Assembly (NCBI GenBank): GCA_905200435.1
Contig: CAJKKJ010000012.1
Span: 1-9,814, forward strand
DNA: 9,814 nt
Direction: 5' to 3'
Origin: an uncultured Bacillota bacterium
GTDB lineage: Bacteria; Bacillota_I; Bacilli_A; RF39; UBA660
The stretch's first letter is position 1, and each line of letters begins with the position of its first letter. Under the pieces are notes generated by a model that made no database searches, was not told the DNA's origin, and saw nothing but the letters and a program-made list of their open reading frames with translations. Made by a program: the position numbers and the translations under genes. Positions 1 to 5,239 of this stretch are shown one piece after another.

Positions 1-1
1 T

Positions 2-967
2 AAATCAGGTAGTTTATGTAAGGATTTAAATTTAAATTATATAATGGATTATTTATATAAGAATCCAGATAAAGAATTTCCTAAAGAATATTTCGAAATT
101 ATATTAGCACGTGAATTCAATAGAATTAAGGATGAAAATGGAATAAATTATGATTTAAAAATTGCAAGCATTTTGGATGCTGGAATTATTGGTGATGAAA
201 AAATAATAATTGATACTCGTGTTATAGAAAATAGTTTTAATAAAAATTTTTATGCGTTTACTATATTTTTTCATGAATTGACGCATGCTAAACAAAATAT
301 TAAAATATTTAATGATGGTATAGAATATGAAACTTTAAAACAAGTTAAGGATGAAATTTTAAGAGATAAGAGTTGTAGCTATTATAGTGATAATTATCGT
401 TTTATAAGTACGGAATCAGAAGCATTTGCTTGTGAATATTTGGAAACAATTAGATATTTTTATAATAATACAGGTAATATTCCTTCTTTAGGTGAAAATG
501 TTGAAAGAGCTAAAAAAGCTCTATCTATTAAAAAAAATAATTCTCGAACTTTTAATGATAAAGACTTTTTTCTAACTTCATTGTTTGATGAAGTTGTTAC
601 AAAAAAAGAAATAGTTGATTTTTCTAAGGATTGCCCCATTTTAAAAAGAGAATATGATTCTAATGGTGATAGAAAGAGTTTATATGTTTTATTGGTTGAA
701 TATTGTAAGTCTGAATATGATATGTTACATTGTAGAAATAAAAAAAATATTGAACTATATAAATTTTATAGAGAATTCATAAATGATATTTTACTTAATA
801 ATACGGACGTTGTTAATTTTGATTATATGTGTAATTTAATTAAGGAAATTGAAGCATTACCAGGTAATTTAAATGATAATGTTCCTTATGGTGAAATTTA
901 TAAGGGAAAAGTTTTAATGTTACAAAATAATAAACAAAATATAGGTTCTTTTGGAAAAATGGTTTAA
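2..967 (+). CDS. Putative HExxH zincin metallopeptidase (5' partial)
   Basis: I do not recognise the family. Counting from the ATG at 44, residues 77-81 are HELTH, an HExxH zinc motif in a hydrophobic helix (AFTIFFHELTHAKQ). The segment STESEAFACEYLE at 122-134 could give a third, glutamate ligand (E124 or E126), as in gluzincin and ImmA-like folds. The remaining C-terminal half is charged and probably helical, with no recognisable domain. No signal peptide or membrane helix is visible in the part present, so a cytoplasmic location is likely. The frame stays open without a stop from the ATG at 44 back to the window edge, and no ribosome binding site precedes that ATG. The gene therefore probably begins upstream and is cut by the window. 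It is convergent with ddl and ends 14 bp before a strong hairpin. The zincin call is moderate; the substrate is unknown. Confidence 0.6.
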   Translation, partial: KSGSLCKDLNLNYIMDYLYKNPDKEFPKEYFEIILAREFNRIKDENGINYDLKIASILDAGIIGDEKIIIDTRVIENSFNKNFYAFTIFFHELTHAKQNIKIFNDGIEYETLKQVKDEILRDKSCSYYSDNYRFISTESEAFACEYLETIRYFYNNTGNIPSLGENVERAKKALSIKKNNSRTFNDKDFFLTSLFDEVVTKKEIVDFSKDCPILKREYDSNGDRKSLYVLLVEYCKSEYDMLHCRNKKNIELYKFYREFINDILLNNTDVVNFDYMCNLIKEIEALPGNLNDNVPYGEIYKGKVLMLQNNKQNIGSFGKMV

Positions 968-981
968 CATGTTGAATTAGT

Positions 982-1009
982 AAAGAATGACAAAATGTCA
1001 TTCTTTTTT
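982..1009. terminator. Bidirectional intrinsic terminator between convergent genes
   Basis: A perfect 11-bp stem (982-992 with 996-1006) closes a 3-nt AAA loop. It is followed on the + strand by a T run reaching 1009. It lies between the stop of the zincin gene (967) and the stop of ddl (1018). On the - strand only a short TTT tail follows the stem, so it should work best for the + strand gene but may serve both. Confidence 0.8.
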
Positions 1010-1017
1010 GGTTTAAA

Positions 1018-1959
1018 CTATTTAAATTTTTTCTTCGCACTTTTTATTAATATATCTAATATTTCGGTGTATGTATATCCATCATGTATAAATAACTTTG
1101 GAAACATACTTATCTCTGTAAAACCAGGAATTGTATTTATTTCATTGAAGTATAATTCATCGTTTGTTTCATCATATAAAAAATCGCAGCGAGCAAAATC
1201 ATTGCATTCTAGTATTTTAAATACATTTCTTGCTGTTTCTTTTATTTTTAGAATTGTTTCTTTCTTTAAATTGGTATCAACTATTACTTCGGTATTTTTT
1301 ATATATTTTGCTTCATAATCATAAAAACCATTACTTTTTATTTCGCCAACACTTGATGTTATTATGCCATTATTGTTTATAATTCCTACTTCTAATTCTC
1401 TTGCTTTTATGAATTTTTCAACTATTACTTTTTTATCATATTTGAAAGCATTTGTTAATGCTTTTATTAATTCTTTTGTATTATTTGCTACGCTTATGCC
1501 AATACTTGATCCACCATTTGCTGGTTTTATTATAACTGGAAATGTAAATTTTTCTATTATTTCTTTAATTTTGCTTTTTTTATTTACAATAATATATGGT
1601 ACTTGTTTTATGTTATATTTATCTAATATTGTTTTACAGAATCCTTTATCCATTGCTAGAGCACTACTGATTGTATTTGATCCCACATATTTGATATTGA
1701 ATGTTTCAAGTAGTCCTTGTAATTTTCCATCTTCTCCTATATTTCCATGAATAAGTGGAAAAACAATATCAAGTTCTTTTAGGTATTCAATAATATTCTC
1801 TAATAATTTTCCGTCTTTATACCAATTTCCATCTTTATCAACATAAATTTCTGATACATCATATTTTTTATTTATGTTGTTTATAACACTATTTTTTGAT
1901 TTTATAGAAACATCATGTTCAAATGATTTTCCTCCATATATAAGTCCTATTTTTTCCAT
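1018..1959 (-). CDS. ddl: D-alanine--D-alanine ligase
   Basis: Cytoplasmic ATP-grasp enzyme that joins two D-alanines for the peptidoglycan stem peptide. The 313 residues match the family's usual length. Visible motifs: N-terminal GGKSFEHDVSIKS (9-21, with the D-Ala-contacting E14), GGSSIGIS (149-156, the DdlB Ser150 equivalent being about S151), YDYEAKY (213-219), FARCDF (255-260) and NEINTIPGFT (272-281), the last two carrying the magnesium and substrate residues R257, D259, E273 and N275. The Tyr at the end of EAKY (DdlB Tyr216 equivalent) is the form expected for D-Ala-D-Ala rather than VanA-type D-Ala-D-Lac ligases. The frame is open to an ATG at 1986, but the ATG at 1959 is chosen because TAGGAGGA lies 5 nt before it and the protein then starts directly with the family's first strand (MEKIGLIYGG). 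It lies 38 bp downstream of cotJC on the same strand, beyond a hairpin. No separate promoter was recognised, so readthrough from the cotJ genes is possible. Confidence 0.96.
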   Translation of the reverse strand: MEKIGLIYGGKSFEHDVSIKSKNSVINNINKKYDVSEIYVDKDGNWYKDGKLLENIIEYLKELDIVFPLIHGNIGEDGKLQGLLETFNIKYVGSNTISSALAMDKGFCKTILDKYNIKQVPYIIVNKKSKIKEIIEKFTFPVIIKPANGGSSIGISVANNTKELIKALTNAFKYDKKVIVEKFIKARELEVGIINNNGIITSSVGEIKSNGFYDYEAKYIKNTEVIVDTNLKKETILKIKETARNVFKILECNDFARCDFLYDETNDELYFNEINTIPGFTEISMFPKLFIHDGYTYTEILDILIKSAKKKFK

Positions 1960-1984
1960 AGTTCCTCCTATTTGAATGATATGC

Positions 1985-2012
1985 AAAAAATGATCAATTA
2001 TTGACCATTTTT
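1985..2012 (-). terminator. Stem-loop at the cotJC stop codon
   Basis: On the - strand, 2012-2001 pairs with 1997-1986 in a 12-bp stem with one G-U pair (1993/2005). The 3-nt loop is the cotJC TAA stop itself (1998-2000). The 3' arm ends in six T residues (1990-1985). It resembles an intrinsic terminator, but the T run is part of the stem and the hairpin is A/T-rich. It may only attenuate transcription into ddl, which has no obvious promoter of its own. Confidence 0.5.
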
Positions 2013-2552
2013 ATAAAATTCTAGTAATTCTTTAAATCTGTTAAAGTGAACAACTTCTCTTTGTCTTAAGAATGATAATGGACCTAATAGATCTGGATCA
2101 TTCGTTTCGTTCATTAAATTTTCATATGTAGCTCTTGCTCTTTCTTCTGCGGCCATATCACTTTGTAAATCAACTATATAGTTTCCTGATGATTCTATAT
2201 AAGAAGCTGTATATGGCACACCATTTGCATCTACTGGATAGATACCTCTATTGTGCTGAGTATAGTAACCTATTAATCCGGCATTATTTAATTCTTCAAT
2301 TGTCGCGCCTTCCATTAGTTGATATGCCATTGTTGCAATCATTTCTACATGGGCAAGTTCTTCTGTTGCAATATCATTTAATAAAGCACTTCCTCTTTCA
2401 TCTGGCATAGTGAATTTTTGGCAAAAATACCTCATTGCTGCACCAATTTCACCATCTGGTCCTCCTAGTTGAGCAAGTAATGTTTTAGCCATTTTTAAAT
2501 CTTTGTTTTTAATATTTATGGGGTATTCCAATTTCTTAACGTATTTTAACAT
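1998..2552 (-). CDS. cotJC: CotJC, manganese-catalase-type spore coat protein
   Basis: A 184-residue protein close in length and sequence pattern to the Bacillus CotJC coat protein, a ferritin-like four-helix member of the manganese catalase family. The expected dimetal ligands are present: E35 in GEIGAAMRY, E65 and H68 in TEELAHVEM, E136 in AAEERARATYE, and H169 in REVVHF. The hallmark segments GGPDGEIGAA, GVPYTASYI and FLRQREVVHF are all kept, so it is probably catalytically competent (peroxide to water and oxygen). That activity is inferred from the family. The start has a strong AAGGAGGT site 4-5 nt upstream, overlapping the end of the preceding CotJA-CotJB gene with only 9 bp between the two, so they should be co-translated. 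In sporulating bacteria CotJ proteins sit in the inner coat. CotJC-like catalases also occur in non-spore-forming relatives, so this gene alone does not prove sporulation. Confidence 0.95.
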   Translation of the reverse strand: MLKYVKKLEYPINIKNKDLKMAKTLLAQLGGPDGEIGAAMRYFCQKFTMPDERGSALLNDIATEELAHVEMIATMAYQLMEGATIEELNNAGLIGYYTQHNRGIYPVDANGVPYTASYIESSGNYIVDLQSDMAAEERARATYENLMNETNDPDLLGPLSFLRQREVVHFNRFKELLEFYKNGQ

Positions 2553-2561
2553 TTTACCTCC

Positions 2562-2999
2562 TTAATTTTCCCATGGCCATGGTGCTTTCTCCCATGCCCA
2601 AGGGTATGTATTATTGGCATCACTATCTAATGTTAGTGGACCATACCTGTTTTCATATTCTCTGACTAAATTATTTTTTTCTATCCTGTATCTATTGAAT
2701 AAATCAATATGTTCTTTTGAATTGGGATAGATATCTAGATATAAGTTTAAGTCGGTCATTGCAAATCCTAACGCATCAATGCTTGTTAGCATTTTTGCTT
2801 GATCATTTGCTGGCTCAATATTGTAAGGATTATTTAATTTATAGGGGTCATATAAATCCTTAAACATATTTCCCCTAATGAAGCCTTGGTATGGGTCATA
2901 TAGATTAGTCGTTTTAGTTTGATAGTTTTGTTGCTCATAATTTGGCTGAGTTTGATAATTCATATTTCCCATATTAGGTATAAAATTATAGTAATTCAT
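2562..2999 (-). CDS. cotJB: CotJA-CotJB fusion spore coat protein
   Basis: A 145-residue protein with two CotJ parts. Residues 66-145 form a complete CotJB domain: the helix DALGFAMTDLNLYLDIYP, then NLVREYENRYGPLT, then the Trp/Pro-rich end YPWAWEKAPWPWEN typical of CotJB. Residues 33-53 (LYDPYQGFIRGNMFKDLYDPY) resemble the core of CotJA, which is normally a separate small protein encoded just upstream of cotJB. Residues 1-32 are rich in Asn, Tyr and Gln and look unstructured, as in many coat proteins. The start is supported by AGGAGGG 5-6 nt upstream. It is the first gene of the - strand cotJ genes, directly followed by cotJC. No clear sigma-A promoter was found upstream, so a different sigma factor is possible (inference). 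The CotJB part is secure; the CotJA part rests on a short motif. Confidence 0.88.
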   Translation of the reverse strand: MNYYNFIPNMGNMNYQTQPNYEQQNYQTKTTNLYDPYQGFIRGNMFKDLYDPYKLNNPYNIEPANDQAKMLTSIDALGFAMTDLNLYLDIYPNSKEHIDLFNRYRIEKNNLVREYENRYGPLTLDSDANNTYPWAWEKAPWPWEN

Positions 3000-3028
3000 T
3001 TTTCCCTCCTAAAATATAATAGTTATTT

Positions 3029-3063
3029 AGTCTAAATTTGTTTGGGTTTTAACCTATTAGACT
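3029..3063. repeat. Nested inverted repeats in the divergent cotJ / membrane-protein region
   Basis: AGTCTAA (3029-3035) is repeated in inverted form as TTAGACT (3057-3063). Between them lies a second short palindrome, GGTT-TT-AACC (3045-3054). The block sits about midway between the start of the cotJ genes (2999) and the start of the divergent gene (3107), where an operator could act on both. The arms are only 7 and 4 bp, so chance in AT-rich DNA cannot be excluded. Confidence 0.35.
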
Positions 3064-3078
3064 TTATTTTTATATAAA
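3049..3078 (+). promoter_or_regulatory. Candidate promoter of the small membrane protein gene
   Basis: TTAACC (3049-3054) and TATAAA (3073-3078) are separated by 18 bp and match the sigma-A hexamers at four and five positions. Predicted transcription would start near 3085, leaving about 20 nt of leader that includes the ribosome binding site. In such AT-rich DNA this is a modest match. Confidence 0.35.
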
Positions 3079-3106
3079 AAAATGATACAATTATTTAGAG
3101 GTGTTA

Positions 3107-3472
3107 ATGTTGAAAAAATATAGTTTTTATATTGCTTTAGTTGGTATTGTTTTAATTTTATTTTCTGCTTTATTGTTATTTAGAAATTCAAATAAAAAAG
3201 TAGATATGAGTGGACCAAAGAGTAGAATTGATGATGTAAGTAGAGAAGTTGCTGAATTAGAAGTTACAGATAAGTTTGAAAGTACAAAAAAGTATGAAGT
3301 TGTTCTTAGTGAAATTCAACTTAGTATAAATGAGCTTGATGGAACTAATTTTGAAATGTATAAAAATAAAGATATTTCTTTGTTTGATTATTATGTAAAT
3401 AATAAAAAAATAAAAGAGTATAATAGTGAATTAGAAAATTTAAGAAAAAAAATATATGAAAAATTAAAATAA
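3107..3472 (+). CDS. Small single-pass membrane protein of unknown function
   Basis: I do not recognise this 121-residue protein. It starts with KK followed by one strong hydrophobic helix (about residues 6-25, FYIALVGIVLILFSALLLF), then RNSNKK. The rest (about 35-121) is polar, Lys/Glu-rich and likely helical or coiled-coil. There is no lipobox Cys or obvious signal peptidase site, so it is probably a membrane-anchored protein with one soluble domain. The frame also contains a GTG at 3101, but that codon lies inside the ribosome binding site AGAGGTG (3097-3103). ATG at 3107 (5 nt after AGAGG) or TTG at 3110 (8 nt) are the realistic starts. It is divergent from the cotJ genes and ends at a terminator shared with the PIN gene. 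The reading frame is convincing; the function is open. Confidence 0.75.
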   Translation: MLKKYSFYIALVGIVLILFSALLLFRNSNKKVDMSGPKSRIDDVSREVAELEVTDKFESTKKYEVVLSEIQLSINELDGTNFEMYKNKDISLFDYYVNNKKIKEYNSELENLRKKIYEKLK

Positions 3473-3490
3473 AATTTTATTATGAATAAT

Positions 3491-3523
3491 AAAAGATTCA
3501 GCTTGAGTGAACTGAATCTTTTT
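3491..3523. terminator. Bidirectional terminator overlapping the end of the PIN gene
   Basis: An 11-bp perfect stem (3491-3501 with 3512-3522) has a 10-nt loop. Five T residues end the + strand copy and four T residues end the - strand copy. It follows the membrane-protein gene (stop at 3470-3472) on the + strand. On the - strand it contains the last codons and the TGA stop (3498-3500) of the PIN gene. A second AT-only inverted repeat (3475-3483 with 3486-3494) overlaps its left arm and could form instead. Confidence 0.75.
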
Positions 3524-4016
3524 CTAATTCTTTAATAAAATTGTCAATATCTGTTTTTGGTATTCTTGTTGTGGAATATTGTTTCAGTAAATTACAACCA
3601 TTAATAGCTTTTTCACAAGATATAATTTTTTTATTTTTCATTAGTTTTATTATTTTCAATGTCCGATAAACTTCAATACCATTTTCTTCAGAATATTTTT
3701 TTAATCTATTATCACCAGTAGCTAGTATATAATTATTATCTCTTGCAATTATAAAATTAATTAAATCATATGCAGATAATTTTTTTTCTATATTACTCAA
3801 TTTATTTGCTTCTATCAATTGCGATGCAGATGCTGGCATTACTTTTAATTTACTTATTAATTTAATATTGCCAGTTTTTGAATTTATTTCATCGTTTTTT
3901 ACCATATCACTTATGTATACATTATCAAGTTCAATAAAATCTTCTAATATATTAGCATTATTTAAATCTGTTATTATATTAGTATCGGTAATTATTATCT
4001 TTGCTGTTATATTCAT
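3498..4016 (-). CDS. PIN-domain nuclease, likely toxin or effector of the XRE-ImmA module
   Basis: The 172-residue protein has a PIN-fold pattern: a first strand ending in IIITDTN (D11, N13), a middle NDEI (E43), SAYDLINFIIARD (D84), and ATGDNRLKKYSEENG (D102). These four acidic residues are the expected metal-binding set of PIN ribonucleases. PIN domains usually end near residue 125. The additional 45 residues here are charged and helical. The gene overlaps the upstream XRE-ImmA/IrrE gene by 38 bp, so translation is probably coupled; only a weak AGGTG site lies 11 nt before the ATG. PIN proteins encoded directly after XRE-Zn-peptidase proteins are a recurrent arrangement in bacteria, proposed as toxin-antitoxin or stress modules. 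Domain identity is fairly sure. The RNA target, and whether it is a true toxin, is inference. It ends with TGA inside a terminator stem. Confidence 0.82.
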   Translation of the reverse strand: MNITAKIIITDTNIITDLNNANILEDFIELDNVYISDMVKNDEINSKTGNIKLISKLKVMPASASQLIEANKLSNIEKKLSAYDLINFIIARDNNYILATGDNRLKKYSEENGIEVYRTLKIIKLMKNKKIISCEKAINGCNLLKQYSTTRIPKTDIDNFIKELEKDSVHSS

Positions 4017-5022
4017 CTAATGTAACACCTAATAATTCACAAGCTTTATTTAATGAAATTATTTCATCAGCTTCTAATTTGTATACTATTTTTTTGAATT
4101 GATATGATATTTCTGGTTGAATAGGATTTGGGTCAGTTTTCCCTATATATTTACTTAAAAATATGATTAAATTTTTATATAAATACTCTGATATAATATT
4201 TAAGTCTTTTAATCTATATACAATTGCTGCATAGCTAACTTTAAACTCATTTTTAAAGGCTTTTAATTCAAAGAAATTTATATTTCTTCTTGTGCAACCA
4301 AATTCACTTATTACTGCTTCTTTTGGCATTAATAAAGCACTTGCAAATCTATTGCATAGTTTTTCTTCATCTGAGTTATTTATGTCAAGTATTAGGTGAC
4401 CTAATTCATGTGCAATAGTAAATCTTTGTCTTGCACCATCTTTTATACCATCTAATATAGCAATGATAGGTACATTATTAACTATTTCACTTAGACCATC
4501 AAAATCATTAAAACGATTATCAAGATTTTTTACTTGAATTATAATAATCCCTAAATTTTCGAGAATATTGATTAAATCTGATATTGGTTGTCTATTTGAT
4601 ATTTCAATATGGTTTCTGAAATCACTTGCTGCTTTTTCAGCATCTTCAGTATTTTTACAAAAATATTTTTCAAATTTAATATAATTGGTGCTTATATTAT
4701 TCATTTCTATAACTTCTAAATATTTTGCTACTTCATTTTGAATTAATTCTTCTAAGATTTTTAAATTTTGACCAGTTAGTTTCTTTTTCTTTCTAAATGA
4801 AGTGAATTTCATTTTAGGTGCATCATAAACTTTTAATAAATCAATTGTTTTAACATTATATGCGTTGGCAAATTCGATTAATTTTGTTGAATCCAGCGCG
4901 ATTTTACCTTGTTCATATTTAGATATTGCAGTCGCACTCATATTTAAGAGATCACCTGCAGCTTTTAGGGATAAGTTTTTTAATAGTCTTATTCTTTTTA
5001 AATTTTTTCCAATTTCATCCAT
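3979..5022 (-). CDS. XRE-family HTH regulator fused to an ImmA/IrrE metallopeptidase
   Basis: A 347-residue protein. Residues 4-60 are a Cro/C1-type helix-turn-helix (LKAAGDLLNMSATAISKYEQG). A linker of about 65-140 follows. Residues 145-240 are the ImmA/IrrE (COG2856, formerly DUF955) peptidase domain with zinc motif HELGH (205-209), probable third ligand E220, and the family block NRFASALLMP (224-233). The C-terminal part ends with LNKACELLGVTLDEY, a small helical motif common in this family. It probably binds DNA near its own promoter and may be cleaved or cleave a partner in response to stress. In ICEBs1 the ImmA peptidase cleaves the separate repressor ImmR, whereas here both domains are in one chain. 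It is the first gene of the pair with the PIN nuclease. The ATG at 5022 follows AAAGGG about 9 nt upstream, and a good promoter lies just before it. The domain calls are confident; the role in controlling the PIN protein is inferred. Confidence 0.93.
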   Translation of the reverse strand: MDEIGKNLKRIRLLKNLSLKAAGDLLNMSATAISKYEQGKIALDSTKLIEFANAYNVKTIDLLKVYDAPKMKFTSFRKKKKLTGQNLKILEELIQNEVAKYLEVIEMNNISTNYIKFEKYFCKNTEDAEKAASDFRNHIEISNRQPISDLINILENLGIIIIQVKNLDNRFNDFDGLSEIVNNVPIIAILDGIKDGARQRFTIAHELGHLILDINNSDEEKLCNRFASALLMPKEAVISEFGCTRRNINFFELKAFKNEFKVSYAAIVYRLKDLNIISEYLYKNLIIFLSKYIGKTDPNPIQPEISYQFKKIVYKLEADEIISLNKACELLGVTLDEYNSKDNNYRY

Positions 5023-5046
5023 TTTGTTCGCCCTTTCTTTGTTTAT

Positions 5047-5075
5047 ATTTTAACACAAAAAAGTAGAAACGTAAA
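5047..5075 (-). promoter_or_regulatory. Sigma-A-like promoter of the XRE-ImmA / PIN module
   Basis: Read on the - strand, TTTACG (5075-5070), a 17-bp spacer, and TAAAAT (5052-5047), the latter preceded by TG one base upstream (extended -10). Transcription would start near 5040, giving an 18-nt leader that contains the AAAGGG ribosome binding site before the ATG at 5022. Confidence 0.65.
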
Positions 5076-5079
5076 CCAT

Positions 5080-5102
5080 AATATTAAATTTTATTTAATA
5101 TT
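5080..5102. repeat. Perfect 10-bp inverted repeat, candidate operator
   Basis: AATATTAAAT (5080-5089) and ATTTAATATT (5093-5102) are exact inverted copies around a TTT centre. The repeat sits directly between the -35 elements of two divergent promoter candidates (5070-5075 on -, 5107-5112 on +), as expected for a site bound by the adjacent XRE regulator. Composition is entirely A/T, so binding must be shown. Confidence 0.45.
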
Positions 5103-5106
5103 TTTG

Positions 5107-5135
5107 TTGAATGATTATATTAGTTTTGCTACAGT
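5107..5135 (+). promoter_or_regulatory. Candidate promoter of the rsmF-like operon
   Basis: TTGAAT (5107-5112), a 17-bp spacer and TACAGT (5130-5135), with an extended -10 TGC (5127-5129). Transcription would start near 5142 and leave a leader of about 98 nt that includes the imperfect hairpin at 5138-5174. Confidence 0.5.
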
Positions 5136-5137
5136 TT

Positions 5138-5174
5138 TTAATAAACATTATTTATTGTATTTAAATGTTATTAA
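5138..5174. repeat. Imperfect inverted repeat upstream of the rsmF-like gene
   Basis: TTAATAAACATT (5138-5149) pairs with AATGTTATTAA (5164-5174) with a single unpaired A, around a 14-nt loop. It could be a leader hairpin or a second protein-binding site. There is no T run after it and no match to a riboswitch class that I recognise. Confidence 0.35.
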
Positions 5175-5193
5175 TATTTTTATTCTATTTGTA

Positions 5194-5222
5194 TTGTAAA
5201 AATGTAAAAAAAAATTTATAAT
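5194..5222 (+). promoter_or_regulatory. Alternative promoter close to the rsmF-like gene
   Basis: TTGTAA (5194-5199), a 17-bp spacer and a perfect TATAAT (5217-5222). The match is good, but transcription would begin near 5229, at the very edge of the ribosome binding site AGGTGAT (5229-5235). The transcript would have almost no leader. It is offered as an alternative to the upstream candidate. Confidence 0.35.
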
Positions 5223-5239
5223 TTTAATAGGTGATGAAT

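Noticed and set aside
1364..1750. Open frame on the + strand inside ddl (also 995-1318).
   Set aside because: Antisense to well-conserved ddl motifs, hydrophobic only because of the T-rich complement; no ribosome binding site.
1960..1986. Nine-residue N-terminal extension of Ddl from the ATG at 1986.
   Set aside because: It would overlap the cotJC hairpin arm and the ddl ribosome binding site; the ATG at 1959 has the correct TAGGAGGA spacing.
2135..2410. Open frame on the + strand inside cotJC.
   Set aside because: Antisense to the conserved metal-ligand region of CotJC; no supporting start signal.
3084..3091. GATACAAT resembling a sporulation sigma-E -10 element or an extended sigma-A -10 for the small membrane protein gene.
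   Set aside because: Transcription would begin near 3098, inside the ribosome binding site, and no fitting -35 was found. The TATAAA at 3073-3078 gives a more plausible leader.
5138..5230. A riboswitch or T-box in the rsmF-like leader.
   Set aside because: Only a simple A/T hairpin is present. No conserved riboswitch core, no anti-terminator/terminator pair and no T run follow.
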